Part shown: positions 30,918 to 40,037 of the stretch, piece by piece
Numbering within the stretch: position 1 is the stretch's first letter
Layout of the letters: the number at the start of each line of letters is the position of its first letter
Made by a program: the position numbers and the translations under genes
The notes under the pieces: generated by a model
Databases searched by the model: none
Told to the model about the DNA's origin: nothing
What the model saw: only the letters and a program-made list of their open reading frames with translations
NCBI GenBank assembly: GCA_019237945.1
Contig: JAFAOG010000197.1
Coordinates: 1 to 43,922, forward strand
Direction of reading: 5' to 3'
Length of the DNA stretch: 43,922 bases
DNA from: Deltaproteobacteria bacterium
Lineage (GTDB): Bacteria > Myxococcota_A > Polyangia > Haliangiales > Haliangiaceae

Positions 30918-32146
30918 ACATCCTGACGACGCTCAAGCTCGCGTTCCGCGCGCTGTGGCGCAACAAGGTGCGCTCGCTGCTGACGATGCTCGGCATCGTG
31001 TTCGGCATCGGCGCCGTGATCGCGATGGTCGCCGGCGGCCAGGGCGCGCAGGCGAGCGTGCGCCAGGTGTTCCAGAATCTCGGCACGAACGTGATCCAGG
31101 TGATGAACGGCTCGCAGTCGTCGGGTGGCGCCGCCGGCGGCATGGGCTCGAAGATGTCGCTGACGTGGGATGACCTCGCGGCGATCCAGGATCCGGCGAA
31201 CGTGCCGACGGTCCACTGGGTCGCGCCGCTGCTCAACACGCGCGGCCAGGTCAGCTCCGACGAGCAGAACTGGAACACGACGGTCTACGGCACGACGGCC
31301 GTGTGGTTCAAGATCCGCAACTGGGACGCATCGGCGGGCTCGGTGTTCGACGAGGACACCGGCAACTCGAACCAGAAGATCGCGGTGATCGGCGCGACCG
31401 TGCAGAAGCAGCTGTTCCCGAGCGGCGCGGCCGTCGGTCAGGTGATCCGGATCAGCGGCCAGCCGTACGAGGTCACCGGCGTGCTCGACAGCAAGGGCGC
31501 GGGACCGATGGGCGACATGGACGACCTCGTCGTGATCCCGGTCAAGACGTACCAGCAGAAGCTCGAGAAGGGCCTCGCGAAGTACATCAAGGGCCAGCTC
31601 GTCGTCTCGATGATGAGCGACGATCAGGGCGACGCGACGATCGCATCGATCACGAATCTGCTGCGCGATCGCCACAAGCTCGACGCGTCGCAGGACGACG
31701 ACTTCCGCATCCGCAACCCGGCGGAGTTCGCGAAGGCGCAGCAGGACTCGACGAACCGCATCGCGTGGCTGTTGAAGATCGTCGCGGCGGTGTCGCTGTT
31801 CGTCGGCGGCATCGGCGTCATGAACATCATGCTCGTCAGCGTGATCGAGCGAACGCGCGAGATCGGCATCCGCATGGCCGTCGGCGCGCGCCCGATCGAC
31901 ATCATGACGCAGTTCCTCGTCGAGTCGCTCGCGCTCGCCGCGATCGGCGGCCTGCTCGGGCTGGCGCTCGGCTGGGAAGGCGCGCACTTCATGGCGGGCT
32001 ATTTCGGTTGGCAATTCTTCTTCCCCGCGGCGACCGCGATGATCGCGTTCGCTGTCGCGGGAGGTGTCGGCGTGGTCTTCGGTCTGTATCCCGCGATTCG
32101 CGCGTCACAGCTCGATCCGATCACGGCCCTGAGGTACGAGACATGA
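30914..32146 (+). CDS. MacB/FtsX-type ABC transporter permease
   Basis: A 410-residue MacB-type permease. TM1 follows the conserved opening LKLAFRALWRNKVRSLLTML. The periplasmic MacB core domain spans ~40-280 (ASVRQVFQNLGTNVIQVMNG; GTTAVWFKIRNWDASAGSVF). Three C-terminal helices form the FtsX domain (FVGGIGVMNIMLVSVIERTR with EIGIRMAVGARPIDIM; SLALAAIGGLLGLALGWEG; AATAMIAFAVAGGVGVVFGLYPA), and it ends in ASQLDPITALRYE, a hallmark of the family. This type does not pump through a membrane channel; it moves like a bellows to push periplasmic substrate into TolC. ATGA overlaps join it to both neighbours. Confidence 0.95.
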   Translation: MNILTTLKLAFRALWRNKVRSLLTMLGIVFGIGAVIAMVAGGQGAQASVRQVFQNLGTNVIQVMNGSQSSGGAAGGMGSKMSLTWDDLAAIQDPANVPTVHWVAPLLNTRGQVSSDEQNWNTTVYGTTAVWFKIRNWDASAGSVFDEDTGNSNQKIAVIGATVQKQLFPSGAAVGQVIRISGQPYEVTGVLDSKGAGPMGDMDDLVVIPVKTYQQKLEKGLAKYIKGQLVVSMMSDDQGDATIASITNLLRDRHKLDASQDDDFRIRNPAEFAKAQQDSTNRIAWLLKIVAAVSLFVGGIGVMNIMLVSVIERTREIGIRMAVGARPIDIMTQFLVESLALAAIGGLLGLALGWEGAHFMAGYFGWQFFFPAATAMIAFAVAGGVGVVFGLYPAIRASQLDPITALRYET

Positions 32147-33564
32147 AGTCCATCCTTGCATTGCTCTTGCTGCTCGCCGCGTTTCCCGCCGCTGCTCAGC
32201 CGGCTCCCGGTGCCGGTTCCGGTGCGGGTTCCGATCAGCCGCTGCCCAATCCCGAACAGCCGTCGTGGCTGCCCGGCGTGCAGGACGTCACCGCCGCCGA
32301 GACCGCGACGCCCGGCAAGCTGACGATCACGATGCAGCGCGCCGTCGAGATCGCGATGAGGCAGAACCCGACGGCACGCCAGGCGCGCGCGACCGCCGAG
32401 GCGGCGGCAGGACGCGTCGATCTCGCGAAGATCCCGGAGCGGCCGACGCTGTCGGTCGCCGGCACGCTCGGCGCAGGCAACAAGATCCCGCGCCCGTGCG
32501 ACGCTCTGGATCCAAACTCGCCCACCTGCGGCGGCTTCTTCACGACGCAGGAATCGACCGGACTGTCGGCGACCGCGACGTGGCGCATCTACGATTTCGG
32601 CCTGACGCGCGCGAACGTCAATGCCGCGCAGGCGAACGCCGAGGCCGCGAGCGCCGGCATCGGCACGACGGGCCTCGATATCCGCACGAACGTCGAGCTC
32701 GCATACCTCGAGGCGGTCGCACGCGGGCGGTTGATCCTCGTCGCGCAGGCAACCGTGAAGTCGGAGGAGGCGCACCTCGATCAGGCGAAGCGATTCGTCG
32801 CCGCGCAGGCGCACGATCCGATCGAGGTGCAGCAGGCGCAGGCGCGCGCCGCGAATGCCCGCTCCGCGCTGGCCCAGGCGCAGAGCAACGAGGCCGTCGC
32901 GCTCGCGAACCTGCGCGCCGCGATCGGCTGGCTCGATCCGACGCGCGCGCCGGCGGTCGATCCGAGCTGGCCGACGCCGTCGGAGCAGGAGCCGCCGGAT
33001 CTCGCCGGGCTCGTCGACAATGCGCGCAAGAACCGCCCCGAGATCGTCGCCGCCGACAAGCAGATCGCGGCCGCCGATGCGTCGCTGACCGCCGCCCACG
33101 CCGAGCGCCGTCCGATCCTGTCGGCGCAGGCCGGCACCGCGTGGAACCCGGGCACCGGCGACTGGTCGCCGCAGCCGACGTGGCAGGCCGGCCTGACGCT
33201 GTCGTGGCTCGCGTGGGATGCCGGGCGCAGCCGCGCCGACGTTCGCGTGGCAAATGCGAACCGCGAATCGGCGATCGCGAGCCGTGATGCACTGCTCGTC
33301 TCGCTGACGAGCGCCCTCGAGTCAGCGCGCGCGCAGATCGTATCGAACCGCGCGAACGTCCAGGCGTCGAACGAGGCGGTCGCGGCGGCGCAGGCCGAGC
33401 TCAAGCTCGCCGAGGCGCGCTACGCGCAGGGCCTGGGCTCGCAGATCGAGCTCGCCGACGCACAGACCGCCGTCACGACGGCCGAGGGCAACCTCGTACA
33501 GGCCGAGTGGCAGCTCGCCGACGCGTGGGCCTCGCTTCGCCGTGCGACCGCGCAGACGCAGTAG
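32143..33564 (+). CDS. TolC-like outer-membrane efflux protein
   Basis: A 473-residue OEP-family exit duct; I start at ATG 32143, which overlaps the permease stop (ATGA), inside a longer track ORF. The signal peptide is SILALLLLLAAFPAAAQ. Two homologous halves each contain long helices and a strand pair: half one TITMQRAVEIAMRQNPTARQ and ATATWRIYDFGLTRANVNAA, half two LVDNARKNRPEIVAADKQIA and AGLTLSWLAWDAGRSRADVR. The closing helix is ELKLAEARYAQGLGSQIELA, typical of the family. One Cys pair (RPCDALDPNSPTCGG) sits in the predicted extracellular loop. As the last gene of the operon it completes regulator, kinase, adaptor, ATPase, permease and duct. Its stop abuts the convergent kinase gene with no spacer. 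Confidence 0.94.
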   Translation: MKSILALLLLLAAFPAAAQPAPGAGSGAGSDQPLPNPEQPSWLPGVQDVTAAETATPGKLTITMQRAVEIAMRQNPTARQARATAEAAAGRVDLAKIPERPTLSVAGTLGAGNKIPRPCDALDPNSPTCGGFFTTQESTGLSATATWRIYDFGLTRANVNAAQANAEAASAGIGTTGLDIRTNVELAYLEAVARGRLILVAQATVKSEEAHLDQAKRFVAAQAHDPIEVQQAQARAANARSALAQAQSNEAVALANLRAAIGWLDPTRAPAVDPSWPTPSEQEPPDLAGLVDNARKNRPEIVAADKQIAAADASLTAAHAERRPILSAQAGTAWNPGTGDWSPQPTWQAGLTLSWLAWDAGRSRADVRVANANRESAIASRDALLVSLTSALESARAQIVSNRANVQASNEAVAAAQAELKLAEARYAQGLGSQIELADAQTAVTTAEGNLVQAEWQLADAWASLRRATAQTQ

Positions 33565-35763
<2,199 letters not shown>

Positions 35764-35770
35764 GGCGCTC

Positions 35771-35779
35771 AGCCTAACA
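35771..35779 (-). promoter_or_regulatory. Extended -10 (TGTTAGGCT), leaderless geometry
   Basis: The minus-strand TGT-TAGGCT is followed by 7 bases and ATG 35763. The 185-base spacer to the divergent radC-like gene otherwise holds the 18-base repeats listed below. Confidence 0.5.
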
Positions 35780-35912
35780 CGCGCCCGCCGACGCGCCGCC
35801 GATGGCCGGATGCCGGCCGCACGTCCGTCCGCGTCTCGTCCACACCGTCGGACGCGCGCGCGCAACCGCGCGAACGCACGCCCGTCGACGCGCACGCAGA
35901 GCTGGCGCGCGA

Positions 35913-35966
35913 GTTGCTGTTCGTACGCGCGTGGCTGTTCGTCTGCACGTGGCTGTTCGACCGCAC
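35913..35966 (+). repeat. Three tandem 18-base repeats at the radC start
   Basis: The units are GTTGCTGTTCGTACGCGC, GTGGCTGTTCGTCTGCAC and GTGGCTGTTCGACCGCAC. Units two and three each begin with an in-frame GTG, and the third is my chosen start. The repeats encode VAVR-x-x hexapeptides, so the number of units sets which start is used and how long the N-terminus is. Confidence 0.7.
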
Positions 35967-36638
35967 GCGAGCGAATCACCACGCGAACGGCTGTATCGCC
36001 GCGGCGTCGCCGCGCTCGCCGATGCGGAGCTGGTCGACATGCTGGTCGGCCCGCGCGCGCCCGCACCACGCGCAACTCACCGCGCAACTCCCCGCGCAAC
36101 TCCGGCCGGCGCGACTCGACCCCATGTCGAGCTTGCCGAGCTCGCGCGCGCCTCTCCCCACGAGCTCGCACGCGTCGCCGGCCTCGGTCGCGCGGGTGCG
36201 GCGCGGCTCGCGGCGGCGTTCGAGCTCGGCCGCCGTGCGATCGAGGCAGCGCAGCATCGCGCGCACGTGCGCAGCCCGCAGGACGTGCTCGCGCTGCTCG
36301 GGCCGCGCGTCGCCGGGCTGCGCCAGGAGCTGTTCTTCGCGATCGGGCTCGACGTCCGTCATCGCGTGCTCGACGTCGTCGAGATCGCGCGCGGCACCGC
36401 GACCGACGTCGGCGTTCATCCGCGCGAGGTGTTTCGCCCCCTCGTGCGGAGTGCGGCGGCAGGTGCGGTGCTCGCCCACAACCATCCGTCCGGCGATCCG
36501 ACGCCGAGCGCGGATGACATCGCGCTGACGCGCCGGCTTTGCGCGGTCGGCAAGGTGGTCGGGATTCCGGTGCTCGACCACGTCGTCATCGGCGGCAACG
36601 CGATGAGGTCGATCGCCGAGTGCATCGGAGACCTCTGA
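35949..36638 (+). CDS. radC: RadC/JAMM-family protein with an Ala/Thr/Pro/Arg insert
   Basis: About 229 residues from GTG 35949, chosen because the family motif begins shortly after it (SPRERLYRRGVAALADAELV) and the sequence before is repetitive Arg/Ala/Thr. A helix-hairpin-helix segment reads LARVAGLGRAGAARLAAAFE. The JAMM/MPN metalloprotease-like domain has EIARGTATDVGVHPREVFRP and the metal motif AHNHPSGDPTPSADD, followed by LDHVVIGGN. Between the N-terminal helix and the HhH is a ~20-residue low-complexity insert (THRATPRATPAG) encoded by 12-base tandem repeats. The JAMM ligands are intact. Despite the old name, a role of RadC proteins in repair is not established. It is divergent from the receptor kinase gene. 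The track start (35802) is the alternative. Confidence 0.85.
   Translation: MAVRPHASESPRERLYRRGVAALADAELVDMLVGPRAPAPRATHRATPRATPAGATRPHVELAELARASPHELARVAGLGRAGAARLAAAFELGRRAIEAAQHRAHVRSPQDVLALLGPRVAGLRQELFFAIGLDVRHRVLDVVEIARGTATDVGVHPREVFRPLVRSAAAGAVLAHNHPSGDPTPSADDIALTRRLCAVGKVVGIPVLDHVVIGGNAMRSIAECIGDL
36070..36102 (+). repeat. 12-base tandem repeat (core GCGCAACTC x3) inside radC
   Basis: GCGCAACTC recurs at 36070, 36082 and 36094, period 12, in frame. It encodes the Thr/Pro/Arg/Ala insert of the RadC-like protein and looks like a slippage product. Confidence 0.7.
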
Positions 36639-36660
36639 GGCCCGGCGCCAGAGAGGCAGG

Positions 36661-36675
36661 TAGAACAACGTTCTA
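36661..36675 (+). promoter_or_regulatory. Palindrome TAGAAC-AAC-GTTCTA, candidate operator
   Basis: A perfect 6+6 inverted repeat between radC and the RCC1 gene. ACAACGTTC, half of it, recurs exactly 60 bases later at 36725-36733. The GAAC/GTTC arms recall LexA boxes of other phyla, but the 3-base spacing does not fit the boxes I know. An inverted CCCGGG pair (about 36687-36714) also lies between. No other signal is visible in 36639-36760. Confidence 0.45.
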
Positions 36676-36760
36676 ACGTCGCTCGCCCGGGGATGTACTC
36701 GCGACTGCCCGGGCCGTCGGATGCACAACGTTCGTACGCGCGCGTGTGCGACCATGAGGC

Positions 36761-37975
36761 ATGCGGAGCGCGCTCGCCAACGCGTGGCTCAGGGCTGCCG
36801 CGTGCGCGACGACGGTTGCGCGCGTGGCGGCTGCCGCGTGCCTGCTCGCCGCGGTCGCGGGTTGCGGGCGCCTTGGCTTCGACGAGCGGGGCGGCGGCGA
36901 TGCGGCGGGCGGCGGCGGCGACACGAGCGGCGACGGGCCGAGCGTCACGCGCTGGTCCCGCCTGACCGCGTACACGAACGCGAGCTGCGGCATCTACGCG
37001 AACAACGTCTACTGCTGGGGCGACAACGGCTCGGGCCAGATCGGCGTCATGACCGCGGGCAGCTCGGCGGCGACGCCGCAGCAGGTCCCGCTGCCGGCGG
37101 GCACGGTGCGCGATCTGTCGATGGGCGATAGCGCGGCGTGCGCGATCGTCGATACCGACCTGTGGTGCTGGGGATCGCTCGGCGCACCGGCACCGACGAG
37201 GATCGCGCTCGGCATGCCCGCGACGGCGGTGTCGGTCGGGCACGGGTTCCAGTGCGCGATCGCGACGGGTGCGGTGTGCTGGGGCACGAACACCGCCGGC
37301 CAGCTCGGCACGGGCGACAACAACGCGCGCTCGATCCCGTCCGCGGTCAAGCAAGGTGGTGCGTTCGTCGCGATCGAAGCGGGCGACGATCACGCGTGCG
37401 CGCTCGATGCTTCGAACGCCGCCTGGTGCTGGGGACACAACGACGACGGCGCGATCGCGCTGCCGATCGCGACGAACAGCTCGAATTCTCCGGTCGCCCA
37501 GCCCGCGGGCGTCACGACGCTTCCCCAGATCGCCGGCTGGCACACGTGCGCGCTCTCCGCGGGCACCGTGCGCTGCTGGGGCGAAGGCGATCACGGCGAG
37601 CTGGGCAACGGAGGCACGAGCAACTCGTCCGCCGCGGTCACGGTCACCGGCCTGGCCGCACCGACGGCGATCGCGACCGGCGGCGGGCCCAGCGACGGCG
37701 ACGCCTCGTGCGCGATCGACGGCAGCGCGATCCGCTGCTGGGGAAACGGTTTCTTCGGCCGCCTCGGTCAGGGAACCGCAAACCAGTCGCTGACGCCGGT
37801 CACGGTCGTCGGCCTGCCCGCCGCGCAGCCGCTCGAGGTCGCGATCGGCGACGACCACGCGTGCGCCGCGCTCGACGACGGCAGCGTCTGGTGCTGGGGC
37901 CGCGGCGATGCCGGCCAGCTCGGCGACGGGCGGAGCATGTCGAGCCTCGCGCCGGTTCGCGTCGTGAATCCCTAG
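36761..37975 (+). CDS. RCC1-repeat (seven-bladed propeller) lipoprotein
   Basis: A 404-residue predicted lipoprotein: signal ending ACLLAAVAGCG (lipobox), Cys35 lipidated. A Gly/Asp-rich linker (ERGGGDAAGGGGDTSGDGPS) leads to an RCC1/ATS1-type beta-propeller. The blade motif CWGxxxxGxLG occurs seven times (YCWGDNGSGQIG, WCWGSLGAP, VCWGTNTAGQLG, WCWGHNDDGAIA, RCWGEGDHGELG, RCWGNGFFGRLG, WCWGRGDAGQLG), with a partner HxCAL/SCAI strand in each, so a full seven-bladed ring. The paired Cys of each blade (e.g. HACALDASNAAWCWG) may form disulfides, suiting the periplasm or cell surface. Such proteins are frequent in Myxococcota; the function is probably protein-protein contact. A degenerate copy of the end of the last blade follows the stop. 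Confidence 0.9.
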   Translation: MRSALANAWLRAAACATTVARVAAAACLLAAVAGCGRLGFDERGGGDAAGGGGDTSGDGPSVTRWSRLTAYTNASCGIYANNVYCWGDNGSGQIGVMTAGSSAATPQQVPLPAGTVRDLSMGDSAACAIVDTDLWCWGSLGAPAPTRIALGMPATAVSVGHGFQCAIATGAVCWGTNTAGQLGTGDNNARSIPSAVKQGGAFVAIEAGDDHACALDASNAAWCWGHNDDGAIALPIATNSSNSPVAQPAGVTTLPQIAGWHTCALSAGTVRCWGEGDHGELGNGGTSNSSAAVTVTGLAAPTAIATGGGPSDGDASCAIDGSAIRCWGNGFFGRLGQGTANQSLTPVTVVGLPAAQPLEVAIGDDHACAALDDGSVWCWGRGDAGQLGDGRSMSSLAPVRVVNP

Positions 37976-38013
37976 CGCGCTCGGCAACGGAGCGCATCGA
38001 GCCTCGCGCCGGT
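37940..38013 (+). repeat. 17-base direct repeat: end of last RCC1 blade and vestigial copy
   Basis: TCGAGCCTCGCGCCGGT occurs at 37940-37956 inside the last blade and again at 37997-38013 after the stop codon. Flanking GCTCGG(C)(G/A)ACGG is also repeated. The second copy is frameshifted relative to the gene, so it looks like a remnant of a lost blade. Confidence 0.7.
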
Positions 38014-38033
38014 GGGCGTGCAGGGTCGACCGA

Positions 38034-39983
38034 CTACGGCGTCGGCTGCGTCGTCGGGCCGGGCGGCGGCGGCGGCGGACCCGGCGGGCCTCCGCGCTCG
38101 CGCAGCTGCGCCTCGAGCTCGCGCACGCGGGCCCGCGCCTCGTCGCGCTCGCGTTCGACGCCCGCGCGAGCGGCGGCAGCGGCATCGCGCTCCTTCTCGG
38201 CGGCGGTCTGCGCGGCACGTGCGGCATCGCGTTCCTTCTCGGCGGCGTCGCGGGCGGCCTTCGACGCGTCGCGGTCGCGCTCGGCGGCGGTCTCCGAGGC
38301 ACGGGCCGCATCGCGCTCCTTCTCGGCGGCGTTCTGCGACGCGCGCGCGGCGTCGCGATCTTTCTCGGCTGCGTTCTGCGCGGCGCGGGCGGTGTCGCGA
38401 TCCTTCTCGGCGATCGCCTGGACCGCCTTCGCGGTGTCGCGCTCCTTGAACGCGTCCGCCCTCTCCTGCATCGCCTGCTGGAATTGCTTGAGCGCCTCGT
38501 CGGCGTCGCCCTTCGCCTGCGCGGCGGCGGACTCGGCGGCGCGGCGCGTCTCCTCGGCAGCGCGGCGCTTGCGCTCGGCTTCGAGGCGCAGCGCCTGGGC
38601 GTCCTTACCTTCGCGCTCGGCTTGCTCCGCGCGCGCCTTCGCTTCGGCGGCATCGCGCGAGGCGGCATCGGCATCGCGCTCCTTCTCGGACGCGTTCGCG
38701 CGCGCAGCGGCGGCGACGGCGCGCAGGTCGGCTTCTTCCTTCGCTTGCCGCGAGAGCTGGGCCCACACGAGCGCGCCGCCGATCAAGAAGACGATCACGG
38801 AGAGCACGGCGACGGCGGCGGCACGGTTGCGGCGCGCCCACCGCGCGAGGCGGCCGGTGATCGAGTAGCGATGCGAGAAGACGAGGTCGCCCGTCAGGTA
38901 CTGCTTGAGCGCGCGGACGAGCTCGTCGGCGGTGAACCGCTGGCCGGGATCGCGATGCATCGCGCGCGCGATGATCCCCGACAGCTCCGGATCGCGCGGC
39001 ATCGCGGGCGCCACCGGATCGTCGGCCTGCAGCCACGCGAGGAACGCATCGAGCTGCGCGGTCTTGCCGCCGACCGACGACGCCGATCGCCACACGAACG
39101 GCGTGCGGCCCGAGACGACCTCGTACAGCGTGATGCCGAACGAGTAGACGTCGAACGACGGGTTCGCCTTGCGGCCTTGCGACTGCTCGAGCGGCAGATA
39201 CGGCGGCGTGCCGGCGCTGATCGTCACCATGCGCCCCGACACCGACGGATCGTGATCGTGGATCGACGGCTCGCTCGCGGCCGGCGCATCGAGATCGCGC
39301 GCGATGCCCCAGTCGATCAGCGTCGCTTCGCCGCGCTTGCCGAGCAGGATGTTGTTCGGCGTGACGTCGCGGTGGACGACGCGATGCTCGTGCGCGTACG
39401 CGAGCGCCTCCGCGATCGCGACGAGGTTCGACAGCAGCTCGAGTCGCTCGTGCGTGCGCGGCTGGCCGTCGCGCTCCTCTTCGTCCGCGAGGTCATCGAG
39501 TCGATCGCGCAGCGACACACCGTCGACGCGCTCGAGCACGCAGAACGGCCAGCCGACCGACGACTTGCCCAGCTCGAACAGCGTGACGATCGCCGGGTGC
39601 TGCAGCTTCGCGAGCACGCGCGCCTCGGCGCTGACGCGGCGGCGGAACATCTCGGCCATGCCGGCGGGCAACGAGTCGTCCTCGCGCGGCGCCTTGAGCA
39701 TGACGGTGCGGCCGAGGCGGCGGTCCTCGGCGGCGAAGATCTGGGCCATGCCGCCCTTGGCGACCGGCTCGGCGGGCCACTTGAACGCCTGCTCGCTGAC
39801 CAGGCCCTTGGGCAGGTCGAGCGGAATCGGCGGCTCGTCATCGTCCGCGGCGACGACCGAGCGACACATCTCGCACTGCTGGATGTGCGCGCTGACCGAA
39901 GCGTCGCCCCGCGCGCGCAGCTGCGCGATCGTCGGGTGGGGCCCGCTCGATCCGAGCGATGGCTGCGTCTCGTCGGTCTCCAT
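38034..39983 (-). CDS. Ser/Thr protein kinase with N-terminal zinc-finger-like motif and C-terminal coiled coil
   Basis: A 649-residue protein. The N-terminus has an anti-sigma-type H-x3-C-x2-C (HIQQCEMC, residues 33-40). The kinase domain spans ~70-345: glycine loop VAKGGMAQIFAAED, Lys97, a non-standard catalytic loop HRDVTPNN (Asp206) and DWG in place of DFG (LIDWGIARD, Asp224), then GTPPYLPLEQ and DVYSFGITLYEV. A membrane helix follows (AAAVAVLSVIVFLIGGALVW). The ~240 C-terminal residues are a charged coiled coil of nearly perfect 14-residue repeats (NAAEKERDAARASE), ending in a Pro-rich tail (GGPPGPPPPPPGP). I start at Met5 of the track ORF because TATGCT ends 7 bases before it and overlaps the earlier ATG. 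The coiled coil would be extracytoplasmic and might span the periplasm. Confidence 0.92.
   Translation of the reverse strand: METDETQPSLGSSGPHPTIAQLRARGDASVSAHIQQCEMCRSVVAADDDEPPIPLDLPKGLVSEQAFKWPAEPVAKGGMAQIFAAEDRRLGRTVMLKAPREDDSLPAGMAEMFRRRVSAEARVLAKLQHPAIVTLFELGKSSVGWPFCVLERVDGVSLRDRLDDLADEEERDGQPRTHERLELLSNLVAIAEALAYAHEHRVVHRDVTPNNILLGKRGEATLIDWGIARDLDAPAASEPSIHDHDPSVSGRMVTISAGTPPYLPLEQSQGRKANPSFDVYSFGITLYEVVSGRTPFVWRSASSVGGKTAQLDAFLAWLQADDPVAPAMPRDPELSGIIARAMHRDPGQRFTADELVRALKQYLTGDLVFSHRYSITGRLARWARRNRAAAVAVLSVIVFLIGGALVWAQLSRQAKEEADLRAVAAAARANASEKERDADAASRDAAEAKARAEQAEREGKDAQALRLEAERKRRAAEETRRAAESAAAQAKGDADEALKQFQQAMQERADAFKERDTAKAVQAIAEKDRDTARAAQNAAEKDRDAARASQNAAEKERDAARASETAAERDRDASKAARDAAEKERDAARAAQTAAEKERDAAAAARAGVERERDEARARVRELEAQLRERGGPPGPPPPPPGPTTQPTP
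38140..38440 (-). repeat. 42-base tandem repeats encoding 14-residue coiled-coil units
   Basis: About seven copies of a 42-base unit (on the plus strand GCATCGCGCTCCTTCTCGGC and variants) within the kinase gene. Each encodes AAEKxRDAARAxxx. Boundaries are approximate. Such a repeat can change length by slippage without breaking the frame. Confidence 0.75.
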
Positions 39984-39990
39984 CACGTCG

Positions 39991-39996
39991 AGCATA
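39991..39996 (-). promoter_or_regulatory. -10-like hexamer TATGCT, leaderless geometry
   Basis: The minus-strand TATGCT is followed by 7 bases (CGACGTG) and ATG 39983. It overlaps the track's upstream ATG, which decides the start. Confidence 0.55.
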
Positions 39997-40037
39997 ACCG
40001 CGTCATCGCGGCGATGCAGGTTTCGGTTGAGCGGTGC

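Noticed and set aside
36661-36675. Calling the palindrome a LexA box outright
   Set aside because: The 3-base spacing between GAAC and GTTC does not match the LexA boxes I know from other phyla. Reported only as a candidate operator.
36416-38674. Minus-strand ORF of 752 aa across radC, RCC1 and kinase genes
   Set aside because: Very Arg/Pro-rich composition with no domain. It crosses three well-supported genes in other frames.
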